From positions 186,001-250,000 of the forward strand of contig WFMF01000240.1 of assembly GCA_011033025.1 (NCBI GenBank): 64,000 nucleotides of DNA. The letters are read 5' to 3'. The position numbers were made by a program, and so were the translations under genes. The DNA comes from Beroe forskalii. Taxonomy: Eukaryota > Ctenophora > Nuda > Beroida > Beroidae. Each line of letters starts with the position of its first letter. Positions within the stretch are counted from its first letter, which is position 1. The notes below the pieces were generated by a model. It did not search any database and was not told the origin of the DNA. It was given only the letters and a program-made list of their open reading frames with translations. Shown here one piece after another: positions 46,418-60,095 of this stretch.

Positions 46418-49246
46418 TGAACGACCGTTTTAAGTTAATTAAATTTACGACACAGCAACTGCCATAATTCGTTCCAAAATACTTCCCATGTCTTAGATTT
46501 TAGTTTTTATGAGAAATTGGGTTTGGTGTGATTTTATAAAGGAGTAATACCATTATGTCATTTCCGTAATTATTGCCCAGTTGGGAACATCCCTGAAGAT
46601 TGTACGTCAGTGCATGGGACTTTGAGTTGGAACCCGATCGTTTTACTTGGTACTTTGTATTTCGCTCCTCGTTTCCTCGGAAACTTGTCGAGCACTGTCT
46701 TGCAGTTAGTTCCAAAACGTACTAGTATTAGCTCCGATCAGTCGTAGAGCACTTTGATACTAAGCGCAGCAAAGTAAAGCACATGGCAGAATTACGGAGA
46801 TGTAATTTGGGATACAGCCTGAAGAACATACCCATCCCAAAGCATAATGCTTATCTAAAGACACTGATATCTCAGACTGAAAGCTTCATTCGGAGAGTCA
46901 GATGGAAAGTGTTTTGGTTCGAAAACGGCAAAAATTTGGAAAGTGAAGATGAAGAGGATGGAGCTCCTGTTACTCAAAATTTTGGCCTAAAATCTCACAA
47001 GACGCCCCCTCAAAACCCCGCCCTTTCAAATTTCGAAAACGACATCTACAAGATCATTAGCGATATCAAATTTTCAGACTCCAAAAACGAATTTCAGAAA
47101 AAGATGGACAAAGACCTGGAATCTTTGAAATCTGGTAAAAATGTTGTGGTTGAAGCTGATAAGACTACAAACCTTTACCAGATTGCTCCAGAAAAGTATA
47201 AGGAAACCGTCCTCAACAGCATCACTAAAGACTACAAACTAGGAAATTCAGCAGAACAGAGCAGAGTCAATGAAGAAACAAAGACACTAGCTTCAAAACT
47301 GGACATCGACGACAAAATAGAACAATACTCTGAAAATCAGTGTTTTGTTAGCTTTAAAGACCACAAAGACAATTTCTTCTCCAACCCTAAATGTCGTCTG
47401 ATCAACCCCGCGAAGTCCAGCATGGGACAAGTCAGCAAGAGCATTCTTGAACGCGTTGTGCTTGAAATCCGTGCCAACACGGGGGTCAACCAATGGAAAA
47501 GTACATCCGAGGTTTTGAACTGGTTTGGCACCATAAAGAACATGAAAAAAGCCCGGTTCATAAAGTTTGACATTGTGGAATTCTATCCCTCAATCTCGTC
47601 AGGACTTCTAGACCGAGCTCTATCATTCGCCGAATCAGTAACAGAGCTGTCAGTTGACGAGAAGGAAATCATCAAACTCACGAAGAAGTCTTTCCTTTTC
47701 AACGGCGGGCAGTGCTGGATCAAAAAATCGGATGTCAACTTTGATGTGACGATGGGCAGCCTGGACGGCGCTGAAACTTCCGAGCTTGTTGGCGTTTACC
47801 TGCTGAATAAACTCAGCACAATCATCCCACTGGAAAGCTTGGGTCTATATAGGGACGATGGATTAGCAATAATCGAACGTGCCGACGGACCCAAGCTTGA
47901 CAGAATCAGGAAGAAGTTGCACCAAATGTTCCAACAGGAAGGGCTGAGAATCACTGTAGAAATACATGATGACTCAGTCAACTACTTGGATGTGGTGCTC
48001 TCCCTGAAGGACAAGTCCTACAAACCCTACAAGAAGCCGAACGATACTCCTTTGTACATCAATGCTAAGTCTAACCATCCCCCAAGCATCATCAAGAATA
48101 TCCCTAGCATGATCTCCAAGAGACTTAGCAGCATCTCCAGCACAGAGGCCCTTTTCAACGAATCCAAGCAGGAGTACGAAGTGGCTCTGGAAGCCAGTGG
48201 CTACACTGAGCCCCTATCCTACGAAAGCACCCAACCTCCTAGAAGGAAAAGGAAACGTACAAGGAAGATCGTTTGGTTTAACCCCCCTTATAGCTCCAGC
48301 GTCAGAACAGACATCGGAAGGAAGTTTTTCAGCGCCCTCGACAGACACTTCCCCAAAGACCATCGCTTCCATAGGATCCTCAACAGAAACACGGTCAAGC
48401 TCAGCTACTCATGTATGCCAAGTATGGGCGTGATCCTCAAGAATCACAACAAGTCCGTCCTGGAGACCGAAGGACAGGATGAGGCCGTGAGACAGTGTAA
48501 CTGCAGGGACAAACCAAATTGTCCACTGCAGGGACACTGTCTGACGACCTCGTCCATCTACCAGGCGGACGTGTTGACTGAGGACGGGGGATCACACACG
48601 TACTTCGGACTTGCCGAGAAGGACTTTAAAACGCGGTGGAACAATCATAGGCAATCATTTAGGACTGAGAAATATAAAAACGAGACGGAATTATCGAAAT
48701 TAATATGGGAATTAAAAAGTAAGAACATTCAATACGAAATTAAATGGAAAACAGTTGCGAAATGTAAGAGCTACCGTCCGGGCTCAAAGCACTGTAACTT
48801 GTGTTTAACAGAGAAACTTTTTATTCTCAAAAACCCGTGTATTAATAAACGTACGGAAATTGTTTCTAAATGTAGGCACAGAAGGAAATTTTTACTTAAA
48901 TTTAATAAATCTTCCGTACCATCACTATAAATTTTATTTTATTAAATTTTATTATTTTTTACGAATTTTGTCGTCATTTTCAGCTTGAGAAGCAGTGTTT
49001 TGGTATTTTCATTGATTTTAATCTGACAAATAATTTTATAAATTGAACGACCGTTTTAAGTTAATTAAATTTACGACACAGCAACTGCCATAATTCGTTC
49101 CAAAATACTTCCCATGTCTTAGATTTTAGTTTTTATGAGAAATTGGGTTTGGTGTGATTTTATAAAGGAGTAATACCATTATGTCATTTCCGTAATTATT
49201 GCCCAGTTGGGAACCTGTCTTGCAGTTAGTTCCAAAACGTACTAGT
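46418..49246 (+). mobile_element. Penelope-like retroelement copy 2, with intact ORF and long repeats
   Basis: The 5' repeat (46418-46735) lacks the first roughly 100 bp present in the other copies. The ORF follows at 46783-48930. The 3' repeat (about 48935-49246) is in the same orientation as the 5' one, as in Penelope elements with LTR-like repeats. The 3' repeat has an internal deletion, joining GTTGGGAAC directly to CTGTCTTGCAG. It ends ACTAGTA and abuts a TATG microsatellite, suggesting insertion into or slippage at TATG. Confidence 0.85.
46783..48930 (+). CDS. Penelope-like reverse transcriptase with C-terminal GIY-YIG endonuclease
   Basis: 715 residues, uninterrupted. RT domain about residues 120-480: VVVEADKTTNLYQI (fingers), FKDHKDNF…CRLINPAKS, motif A FDIVEFYPSIS (about 262-272), and the YxDD box in GLYRDDGLAI (about 354-363), with TMGS before it. 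A basic stretch (RRKRKRTRK) near 488 is followed by a Cys/His knuckle CNCRDKPNCPLQGHC (about 573-587). The C-terminal GIY-YIG nuclease is recognised by HTYFGLAEKDFKTRWNNH, ELSKLIWELK and CNLCLTEKLFI, including the conserved Arg and Glu. This order (RT then GIY-YIG) is that of canonical Penelope-like elements, which copy RNA primed from a nicked target. Start chosen at the first Met of the intact frame, just after the 5' repeat. Sole intact copy here and probably recently active. Confidence 0.9.
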   Translation: MAELRRCNLGYSLKNIPIPKHNAYLKTLISQTESFIRRVRWKVFWFENGKNLESEDEEDGAPVTQNFGLKSHKTPPQNPALSNFENDIYKIISDIKFSDSKNEFQKKMDKDLESLKSGKNVVVEADKTTNLYQIAPEKYKETVLNSITKDYKLGNSAEQSRVNEETKTLASKLDIDDKIEQYSENQCFVSFKDHKDNFFSNPKCRLINPAKSSMGQVSKSILERVVLEIRANTGVNQWKSTSEVLNWFGTIKNMKKARFIKFDIVEFYPSISSGLLDRALSFAESVTELSVDEKEIIKLTKKSFLFNGGQCWIKKSDVNFDVTMGSLDGAETSELVGVYLLNKLSTIIPLESLGLYRDDGLAIIERADGPKLDRIRKKLHQMFQQEGLRITVEIHDDSVNYLDVVLSLKDKSYKPYKKPNDTPLYINAKSNHPPSIIKNIPSMISKRLSSISSTEALFNESKQEYEVALEASGYTEPLSYESTQPPRRKRKRTRKIVWFNPPYSSSVRTDIGRKFFSALDRHFPKDHRFHRILNRNTVKLSYSCMPSMGVILKNHNKSVLETEGQDEAVRQCNCRDKPNCPLQGHCLTTSSIYQADVLTEDGGSHTYFGLAEKDFKTRWNNHRQSFRTEKYKNETELSKLIWELKSKNIQYEIKWKTVAKCKSYRPGSKHCNLCLTEKLFILKNPCINKRTEIVSKCRHRRKFLLKFNKSSVPSL

Positions 49247-49493
49247 ATGTATGTATGTATGTATGTATGTTTGTATGTATGTATGTATGTATGTATGTAT
49301 GTATGTATGTATGTATGTATGTATGTATGTATGTATGTATGTATGTATGTATGTATGTATGTATGTATGTATGTATGTATGTATGTATGTATGTATGTAT
49401 GTATGTATGTATGTATGTATGTATGTATGTATGTATGCATGTATGTATGTATGCATGTATGTATGTATGTATGTATGTATGTATGTATGTATG
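49244..49493. repeat. (TATG)n microsatellite at the 3' end of the Penelope-like element
   Basis: About 60 copies of TATG, with rare TTTG and CATG variants. Open in several frames on both strands; these are not genes. Confidence 0.97.
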
Positions 49494-49499
49494 ATGGTA

Positions 49500-51130
49500 T
49501 CATACCGTATAAGGCAGTAAACAAAACAAAACAGTAAACATTCTGGAGTGCAGACACATATACAGGCTCTTGTTAGGGAAATGTCAATAATAATATCCAT
49601 TAAAAACAGTTCAACGCAAGGTGAATCGATTATGTTATTACAGAGGAATTATAAAGCAATTATGCACTGGGAGTTGCCCTTGGCAAGGTAATTGATGTGT
49701 AAGGCTAAAATGAAGGATATACTGGGATGTACTGCCTACGTACTGTATTACAGTCACTAGCATGGGAGTAAAGCCTGTCCATTGAAGTGATTTTATACTT
49801 TTATAGCTCATACGAATGTTAAATGACGAAAATTATTGTCATTAATTAAATAATATGGATATCCTGAATCCAGATGCTTACTTCATTTTGGGCAGTTTAT
49901 TAATTTTCGTCCTATTCGAAATAACTGAGGAGAATCGATTTGATTTATGGCATGATTTATGGCGTGAACAACGCAAGAAATTGACCGTGGATTTTTGCAG
50001 ACGAAATGCAAGCCCTATCAAATAGCAAACAAATTATGAATAAGTTGTGATCATCATTGGAACAATTTCACAGCAAAATTATGCCGCTTCACGACTGTGG
50101 CTCGCACAACACTGATCACAATCCAGCAATTCTTTGCTGCAATTTGTCCAAAACGCGGTCTCAAAAGTCTGATTAATCGAGCAAATTTTAGATTTTGTCA
50201 TAACTAGATGTAGCCATGCACACACTATACTTGTTTCATTAGCAATTATAATTAGTGTGTGGGCGGTGGGAGTTTTCATGGAGTTGCTTTTCTTCTTTGA
50301 TCACGTGAGTCAAGTTCATTTGCAACAAAGAACAATCATATCTGAAGGGATAGGAAGTAGTTCTGCGTCATTAGATCAGTAATGAGCTAATGGTCGTAAT
50401 GACCTTCCAAAGCACAAGGAAATATTTCCTGTGTGCTGGCAGTATATATGCAACTTATGTCCATGGAAGAAGCTCCTGGAGAATCGATAAACATAATGAA
50501 TGCTCTGAAATATGTTGAATCAATAAGATTCTAGAGAATCGATAATGAATGGAAAGCTAATCGTTAATGTTTTCATACATTTCATCTTCATACCATATTA
50601 TGTCGTAGTTCATACCGGAAGCGGAAAATCATGGCATTGTATAGTGTTTACTCATTCTCAACACGCCATGAAATGGAGCTGGTACCTATAATTACGATTT
50701 TGCTGCGTACAAAAAAACAAGGACCAATTCAATTTATCAAGAGCGAACGTAAAATAGTATAGTACTGACTACTGAACTCCGCCCATCTTTTGTCAGATCC
50801 ACAATTGTACACAAACTATACGTATTCCATGTACAACATCCAGAAAACGCCTATAGGTTCCTACGTCTCATAGAAAACGGTTAATACAGGGAGAATTTGA
50901 TATCACGGAAAATTCGAATTTATTATGTACCGTAAATCATTAAAACAAACATTTTAATTTCATGCAGTACTGGTAGTTTAATACTACAACTATTAAAAGG
51001 AATAGGTTCCAAATTAGTAAATCAAACTCAGAAAACTGAAAGATGCTGTTCAGCAAGGAAATAGTAGCAGGTTCAATGCTCATGATTGTGTCATGAGAAG
51101 GATAGTTCACACTTTCCCAGTGAGGGACTC
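49500..51130. other. Region downstream of CaMKII exon B; hub-domain exons not recognised
   Basis: Contains the inverted copy of the 8.3-kb dispersed repeat (50345-50475). CaMKII exons for the linker and association (hub) domain would be expected on the minus strand here or at lower coordinates, but I could not recognise them. Several short open frames are featureless. Confidence 0.4.
50345..50475. repeat. Dispersed repeat, copy B (inverted relative to 8262-8405)
   Basis: Contains AGTAGTTCTGCGTCATTAGA and CAAGGAAATATTTCCTGTGT, reverse complements of the first copy. Confidence 0.65.
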
Positions 51131-51139
51131 AGTGCGATC

Positions 51140-51420
51140 CTCCACACGAAATAAATGCTGCAGATCGGTCACTAAGTCACTGAGAACACGCCCTTTTCCG
51201 CACGAAGTCACGAAATTAATGCTGCAGATTGGTTATTAACTATTTAGTACAGGCTTTTTTGGATCAAATACAAAAATCCTGTAGATTGGTAAAAAACTAA
51301 TAAAGGCCTTTCTCCGATGGACAGAATAGTCCTGCAGATTACAGATTGGTCTAATTAAAAAGCCCTATTTCACAGGAAGCCACAAGAATAATGCTGCAGG
51401 TCGGTCACAGAATACAGGAG
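51140..51420. repeat. Degenerate tandem repeat around ATGCTGCAGAT.GGT
   Basis: Five decayed copies of AATAATGCTGCAGATTGGT-like DNA, about 60-75 bp apart. Non-coding. Confidence 0.55.
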
Positions 51421-51738
51421 TACTGGCCTTATATTATGAGGATTGACGTTGCACGGAGCATAACCGCATATTCATAATAATTAGAGGGAGAAATAGGACT
51501 ATTTTCAGCAAAGAAAGGTTATTTCTACCCCGGGATTCATGCTTTAAGATTCCCACATCAATGAATTAGAGAACCCGTAAAGAGCCCTTACCCCCAATTA
51601 CTAACAGTGTCGAACCTTCGGCCAAAACTTTAGAGGGTTAAATCAAGATAGAAGCTATAGCAAGAGTATTCACATAGCTCCCGGCTGAGAGAGAAAGCGC
51701 ATGCATAGCATTTACCAGAATGTCATATCACTGCTTAC

Positions 51739-53695
<1,957 letters not shown>

Positions 53696-53756
53696 CTGAA
53701 ACAATAAGTCTGGTTACTGTAAATAACTTATATTAATAAGGTAACTCAGTTACCTG

Positions 53757-53895
53757 CCTGGGGGACAACCTGGTCATAACTGGGGCACATTTTGGGCACA
53801 ACTATCTAGGACACACCTGGGGCACACTTAGGAGTTAGGACACAAAAAATATATGTGGGACACAACCACCTGGGACACATCTCGAGCACCTAATA
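53757..53895. repeat. Degenerate repeat GGGGCACACCTGGGACACA-like
   Basis: Six or so decayed units of GGACACA.CTGGG. The complementary words (TGCCCCAAGTGTGTC, GTGCCCTAGGTGTGT) are at 33430-33497, so the same family occurs in both places, inverted. Confidence 0.5.
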
Positions 53896-54374
53896 ACTTT
53901 GGCAAGCACGGGGCACCAGTTTGAAAACGGAATTATTTCCTAGAAAACGAGTTGAAGAAGGGATATCAAAGTACAAACTATTCAGTATTCATGTTCCAAT
54001 CACCACCTAATCATTATTCATTATTTAACATCGCATTGAAATCCTTAAGTTCTCGAAGCACCATATAAGTAGTAACGGCATGCCAGACCAGTAGAACACC
54101 AATATTTGACCGACTTTACATCAGCAGATCATATTCGCGAATAATAGAATTGAGGATTTATAGCACTGCTATTAAGCCTCTTAGAAGTTTAACACCCAGA
54201 ACAGCATTATTAGGGAAGATGGCCTCATTTTAATGAGAGTTTAATTCAGTATAGTAGTCTCACGACAAGTTTTGACCGATTTAAAGGGTAGTACTATATG
54301 CGTAGAGTCGTGTTCTACACGCGTTTTATATCATGTGTCTGTTATGACTTACAACTTTAAATGTAAATCTATGC

Positions 54375-54715
54375 GACCTTTGTATTTGCGTAACAAAAAT
54401 GTGCATATCTCCGAGGTTTTTTGAGCAAACTTGATGAAACTTTCAGGATATTTAGAGCTAGATATAAGCAACATCTCAGTGAAGTTTAGATTCATTTTTG
54501 AGCTCCAGAAGCGGAGTTATGACCGAAAAGCCACTTATTAAGCGTTAACTTTAAAACAAAACACCAGTTTATTTGTCATATCTCAATTTCTGGAGGTCAA
54601 AAATGTTAGCTACTCCAGGATTATATTGGTCATATCTTGCCCGTAATATCCTGAAAATTTGATCAAAATTGCTCAAAAAACGGCTGAGTTATGCGCTTTT
54701 TGTTTTGTGTAAACA
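54375..54715. repeat. Imperfect inverted repeat element (TTTTTTGAGCAA…TTGCTCAAAAAA)
   Basis: Left arm near 54416 (TTTTTTGAGCAAACTTGATG, TTCAGGATATT) pairs with right arm near 54647-54681 (AATATCCTGAAAATTTGATC, TTGCTCAAAAAAC). MITE-like, no coding. Confidence 0.6.
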
Positions 54716-54793
54716 AGCATTTTTTATTATTACCATATAAGGTAATGTGTGCTTGTTGTGTACAGGGTGTGTCTTGTGTACACCGTTCGACTA

Positions 54794-54990
54794 CTATAGT
54801 ACTTTAGAGGCTCAAACTCACCGCAGAAATATGATTTAGAGCACTCGGCTCAGCTTCGCTTCGCCTCGCACTCTAAATCATTTAAATGTCTCCAGCTTCG
54901 CTGTCGACATTTAAATATTATATAGAGCCCTGCTCGCGCAGGGCTCTATATTGTCTGCGTGTTCGTCTTACGCCTCTAAAGTACATATAG
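54794..54990. repeat. Hairpin-chain element: 18-bp terminal inverted repeats around three hairpins
   Basis: Ends CTATAGTACTTTAGAGGC (54794-54811) and GCCTCTAAAGTACATATAG (54972-54990). Inside are three successive hairpins: TGATTTAGAG/CTCTAAATCA (54832-54880), ATTTAAATGTC/GTCGACATTTAAAT (54880-54916) and the perfect TATAGAGCCCTGC/GCAGGGCTCTATA (54921-54950). Loops of the first two contain CAGCTTCGCT. It is too small to code, so a MITE. Confidence 0.8.
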
Positions 54991-54999
54991 CATTGACGT

Positions 55000-57900
55000 G
55001 ATTTCCAAATTTAGAGAAAGGACCGGTTACAGTTCTTACTATTTGAACGCATGCGTCTTGGTGGTGTGATTAAAGCTTGATTTGTAATTATCGATATTCA
55101 ATGTGAACTATAATGAGCTTTTCTTGGAGTTTGGAATCATACTACTTGCAATATTAGTCCAAATAAGATAATTATCTAGGATTCAAAAGAAACCCGCAGA
55201 AGGTATCGAAAATTTTCGATGAAAAGCTACAAAATTCAAATCTTAGTAAATTTTACTTGCTATAAACAACATGTATAGTCTTACTGTTTTATACACCACT
55301 AAAACGCGCGCTGTTACGCGTGTGCAGCTTTGATTTTTGCACGTGCACACCTTTGCTCGTGCGTACGTTTGTGCGTGTTTAAACGGCTGTACGTGTGACG
55401 GACGCATGTGTGCGGCACACACTTTTGCACCGGCAAAATTTTAAACTTTGGTTCACATGCAGTGTGCACTCTCGCATGTGCACACTTTCGCGGTGCACAA
55501 TAGTCTTGCACCGTGAAACGTTCATACTATTACGAGTGCACGGTTTTCGAGTTTTTTTTTGCGTGCGTACTGTGTTAACACATAAACACTTCCACACTTT
55601 TGCCACAATTCAGACTACGCATCAATACAAGACACTGTTTTAATGTAACAGCTTTCATCAGGCTACGTGTATCTGCCACCACTAAATCAGAACACTGAGC
55701 AAGTATCCCGAAGCTACGCTGAGAATAAAGAATGGATCATTTTCGAGTTTTCGGATGAAAATTAACCGCTGAACTTTTAAACTTTCAACACTCATTTAGT
55801 GAAACTTTCGCCCCAAATCGTAGTAAACTAAGACAATTTTAGCCGATTTTCATAAAGGTCTTTAAATTTTTTTTAACTCAATGAAAATCTTGGCTTAAAA
55901 GCAAATGTTTCTCTTTTCACGATTTTAAGAAACAGGAGTGCATCTCCAAAGTCCAATAACTAAATGAAAAATCACCTCTCGTCTCTGAGCTTTGAAGAGA
56001 ATTAAGGATACAGAGACACTAGAAAAGTTGAAAGTCCACTGGGGCTTGTCCAAACTGCCAGATGACATTAATTTCACCACAATTACCAGGCCCGAATGTC
56101 AAAAAATGTCTTCAATTTAATGAAAATTTTCAAGAAATTTTAGTAAATGCTGCGCCTCGCATCTGATCACTAGAATGTCTTCGCGCGTTACGTAAAGTAT
56201 GGTTATTTGGGCCATTTGACAGCGTTTCGCTTCGTTGATGTTGAAACATAATGGTTCGCTTGAATAAAAGCATATGTTGAGATGTGTGCATTGAAAGGAG
56301 CTACTCTAAAGACATTGGATATGGTTCATTTAGCATACGCTAAGCATATTGAATTGTCTAGACCTTGCGGCAGGCACTTTGGTATTTGAGCTGCCCACTC
56401 GCTATAGACATAAGGACACCACAACACGCTGCTTCAATAGACAGCAATATTGTCCACAAAGTTATAATCAACCATTTTGCAGGAGTTAATAGGCAATTAT
56501 ACATCAAAATATATCGCCCAATATGCAGAGTGAGATGTGATCATAGTGGATGTAAAGCTTGTTGAGTTGTTGTTGATATGTCACATTTATATGCAAAACA
56601 GATTACCAATTATGTAAATTGGAAGAGAAAGACATGATCTGAAGATATCTGACGACCTGCTTTTAGCCCAGAGCATTTTCTACCCTTTCAGGCTCTATAT
56701 TTCTATTAAAGTTATTTAAATTGTTCAAAAGTTCAAAGAATCCGAAGAAACTCTGGTCTGTGTTCGTGTATTTTGAGTATTGTGTACAACTTTAATAGTA
56801 AGCTTGCTGTGTTTCTGGAGATTTCTGATTAGTGATTCACATTAACTTTACTCAGTATGCGCATACTTTATGATATTCTGACTTGAATATTTGGCATGAT
56901 TATGAGAATATGAGATTGATTTCTTTAATAACAGAATAAACAAACTGAATGTCTCCAGAATTCAAGAGGCCCAACAAAGTTCTCTTTTAGTTGAATCATG
57001 AAAATATCGTAATGAAAATGTTTACCTCAAGATTTGTATAACAGTGATTAAGTTAGGCTGTGTAGTACTGTAGTGTGTAGGTATAGCGGATAGCTGCGTG
57101 TAGCTACTTTCTATCGCATAATTTGATATTAGTATATTAATTGTACTGTAGTTAGTTCAGGGATTGTTGGATACATGCTCACATGAATTGAATAAGATTA
57201 TCGAGTAGTAATGAGACAAGTTTATGATCAACAAAGCAACACAGCCGATGAAATGAAAACATCATCTGATTAGATCTTAACATTTATTTTGTGGGGTTAA
57301 ATCCATAAAGATCTAAGAGAATTCAAGAATGATGGCCTAAAGTGAGACGCTTACAAGTCAAGATATTTGCATTTTGCACGTTGGCAAGACGCACGTACAC
57401 TGCATTTGACAGTGCGAAGTACACAGCTCAGTACACATCATGTTTCAAAGCATTTAGCCTGACAACGTGCATTCCCATGGGATTTCAGAGCCTAATTTTT
57501 AAGGCGTGCTACAACAAGACTGGTATATAATATGCAAGTACGTTCAACGTGTTATCAAACTCGTGTGCCTGGTTAAACGTGCAATAACCGAGAAAATGAT
57601 ATGTTGACATGATCCACCATCATCATTGTCAATAGTAAGGACTCCAGAACTCCAATTCGTCCATCAAAAAGCTGTCAATTGTTGTTGATATTTCGCTGTG
57701 AAATTTCTAACATTATACTCTGTCGTTTTATTCTTCTTGAAACTACTGATGATATCTGTTATTAACAGATAAAATCATCGGCAGTTTATCGACAGTTTTT
57801 TTAACACGTTTCCGATCAGTTCTATTAACTTATTAAGATCGGCATAAGCAGTGAAGTTTAACTATCCTAGGGAGTGCTATGAAACTTCTGGCAGAGCTTC

Positions 57901-59105
57901 TAATCATTATCGAGAGGCGATATTTCAGGCCTGGCCATGATTCAAAACAAAACGTTTCTCGAAAATCATATCATCAATTCATGATCCGAAAATATGAACC
58001 CGGATTTATGCCAAAAATTCACTTTCCGAAGTTCTGGACTCGTCTTGCCTGCAGTAGTAGGTATTATTAAAGCTGGCTGCAGTACACGCAGTAAGCTTTA
58101 CAGTAACTAGTTGTTAATAAGGTGGTGAGTGCTATCAAGTAAACTGTAACAAACTATATATATCTATATATCTACATACCGCACTGCGATATACTTGTAT
58201 AACTACCACTTTAAATGCCATTAAATACCACAACAAAATATTAGCAGGAAATAATAAAACTATGTAACACACACACGCCGACGTTATAGTATGGTAATTT
58301 GTACCGGGGAGAATTTCACCAATAATTCACCTGGAGTAGTGCACACTGACATTATTAATGTATTGTGGAGGCAGTATATATTATTAAATGGTAAGTGAGG
58401 GTAGCTAGAGAGGTATTAGCGTGTTCCACAGATAGGGTAATGTAGGGTGACGTCATTATCAGGGTTTAGTGAGGTAAACTGATTGCCTTGAACTGCCTTC
58501 CTTCCTCCCACAGGTATTATAAGGTAAGCGTACGCACAGAGGTTTTCTAATGCGTGCCAATACTGGAGTTTGAACCCTGATACTGGATTATAGGAATTAG
58601 GTGCAGGTATATTGGGGTGTTTAACCCCGATAAACCCCGATAAACTAAACCCGCATATCCACACGGGGTTTATGGGGGTTGTCCCCCGTACTGTTGTGAG
58701 AAATCATTGCCGACATAGTCCCCGGTAAAATTGCACATTGAATATCAGTATTTAAGTAATTGATGGTGGGCAACACTCTTTCAGACGAATGCATTGTCAA
58801 TAAATGATTATTGAATCAAGACGCTATTAAGGCAATAGAGCCAATTAGGCTCTTTTAGGCCCAACTATATAGGGCCCTTTTCGGATTTTCAATATCCTCG
58901 GGGCCCCTAAAAACGCATTGACCCCCCTACCCTTGATAATATATTGAGATTATAGACACATACCGCGGCAGCTGATGTACGTACATTGTACAATGTACTA
59001 AAACAATGAGTCGTGATTATAGTTAAATGAAGAGATAATCAATAACAGGAGGAGGATTATATACGTTCATTAAAACTACAATAAGGTGCTATTGTAAAAC
59101 ATGGA
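55000..59105. other. Long stretch without recognised genes (probably CaMKII intron or upstream DNA)
   Basis: AT-rich. At 55310-55580 the DNA is enriched in GTGCA/TGCAC/CGTGTG words, giving overlapping open frames on both strands that are not credible proteins. A CaMKII N-lobe exon was looked for on the minus strand and not found. Around 58600-58690 there is a short run of repeated AACCCCGATAAAC words. Confidence 0.4.
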
Positions 59106-59109
59106 TCAG

Positions 59110-59800
59110 ATGCCCTGATGAAGTGTCGTACCCAGAGATGAAGTGTCTTACCCTGAGACAAAAGTGTGTCGTACCTGAGATGAAATGTCGTCGGAGATGA
59201 AGTGTCGTACCGAGCTGTTAATCGAACCCAGAAGATGAACGAGATGAGTCACCGTGACACAGATGAAGTTTCCTTCATTGAGATGAAGTGTCGCAGTCTG
59301 AGATGAATGTCGCAGTCTGAGATGAAGTGTCGTATCCTGAGATGAAGTGTTGTACCCAGAGATGAAAATATCGCAGTCTGAGACGAAGTGTCGTACCTGA
59401 GATGGCCAGATGATCGTACCCGCCAGAGATGTTGTGTCGTTCACTTGGATGAAGACACACCGAGATGAAATGTCGCAGTCTGAGATGAAGGGTCGTACAC
59501 TGGAGGTGAAGTGTCGTACGTTGAGATGAAGTTTCGTGCCCTGAAATCAAGTTTCCACCCGATAAGAGGTGTCACCTTAGAGATCAAATGTCATGCTACA
59601 GAGTTACAGTTCAATCAAGTTACAGTAAAAGATGAATTGTCGTACCCTTTGAGATGAAACGTCAAATGTCGCACTCTGAAGATGAAATGTCGTACTTCAG
59701 GATAAAATCAATTTACAGTACGAGATGAAATGTCGTACTTTGAGATGAAGTGTCGGAGATGAAATGTCGTGAGATGAGGTGTCGCGAGATGAAATGTCCG
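59110..59800. repeat. Degenerate tandem array of GAGATGAAGTGTCGTACC
   Basis: About 30 diverged copies of an 18-22 bp unit (GAGATGAA-GTGTCGTACC/GCAGTCT). Minus-strand open frames (HFISDCDTSSQ-type repeats) follow the repeat. Related words appear in both orientations at 39183-39355. Confidence 0.85.
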
Positions 59801-59815
59801 TTCCCCGATCTTAAT

Positions 59816-60095
59816 TCATTGTCAAAGAGATACTACTTGCTTCCTCCTCCTCCTCCTCCTTCTCTATCAGTCACGTGAACCTTTTTCTGCTCGATCATTG
59901 GTTGAGGGAGAGTGTCCTTGCCTTGTCATGTGATCTGACTGGGGACACTCGGCATTCACATGCACCCTGACTCATGATTGGGATGTACAATTTTAACCTT
60001 GTATAGTACTAATGTACTTTTGGCTCCCAATGTACAAACTAAAGCTTCCATATCCAAGCCATCGCAATTATCAGCTCGAAAATTGCACTGGCAAG
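59816..60095. repeat. Segmental duplication, copy 1 (copy 2 at 60622-60866)
   Basis: AGAGATACT.CTTGCTTCCTC, TATCAGTCACGTGAACCTT, CATGTGATCTGACTGGGGAC and GTATAGTACTAATGTACTT occur in the same order in both copies, with substitutions and small indels. Contains a CACGTG E-box. Confidence 0.85.

Noticed and set aside
30601-46715. Conserved 71-residue frame (starting MELTARQCSTSFRGNEERNT) found three times
   Set aside because: It lies in the Penelope-like long repeat and occurs because those repeats are nearly identical; no independent evidence of translation. An interesting regulatory or ribozyme role of the repeat could not be shown: I looked for a hammerhead core (CTGATGA…GAAA) and did not find a convincing one.
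49199-49600. Open frames of MYVC or THIH repeats
   Set aside because: Direct translations of the (TATG)n microsatellite.
55314-55643. Cys/His-rich open frames resembling zinc-finger fragments
   Set aside because: Three overlapping frames on both strands share the same GTGCA/TGCAC-rich DNA; Cys and His spacing is irregular and no finger consensus is present.
59148-59550. Minus-strand frames with repeated FISDCDTSSQ
   Set aside because: They arise from the GAGATGAAGTGTCG tandem array.
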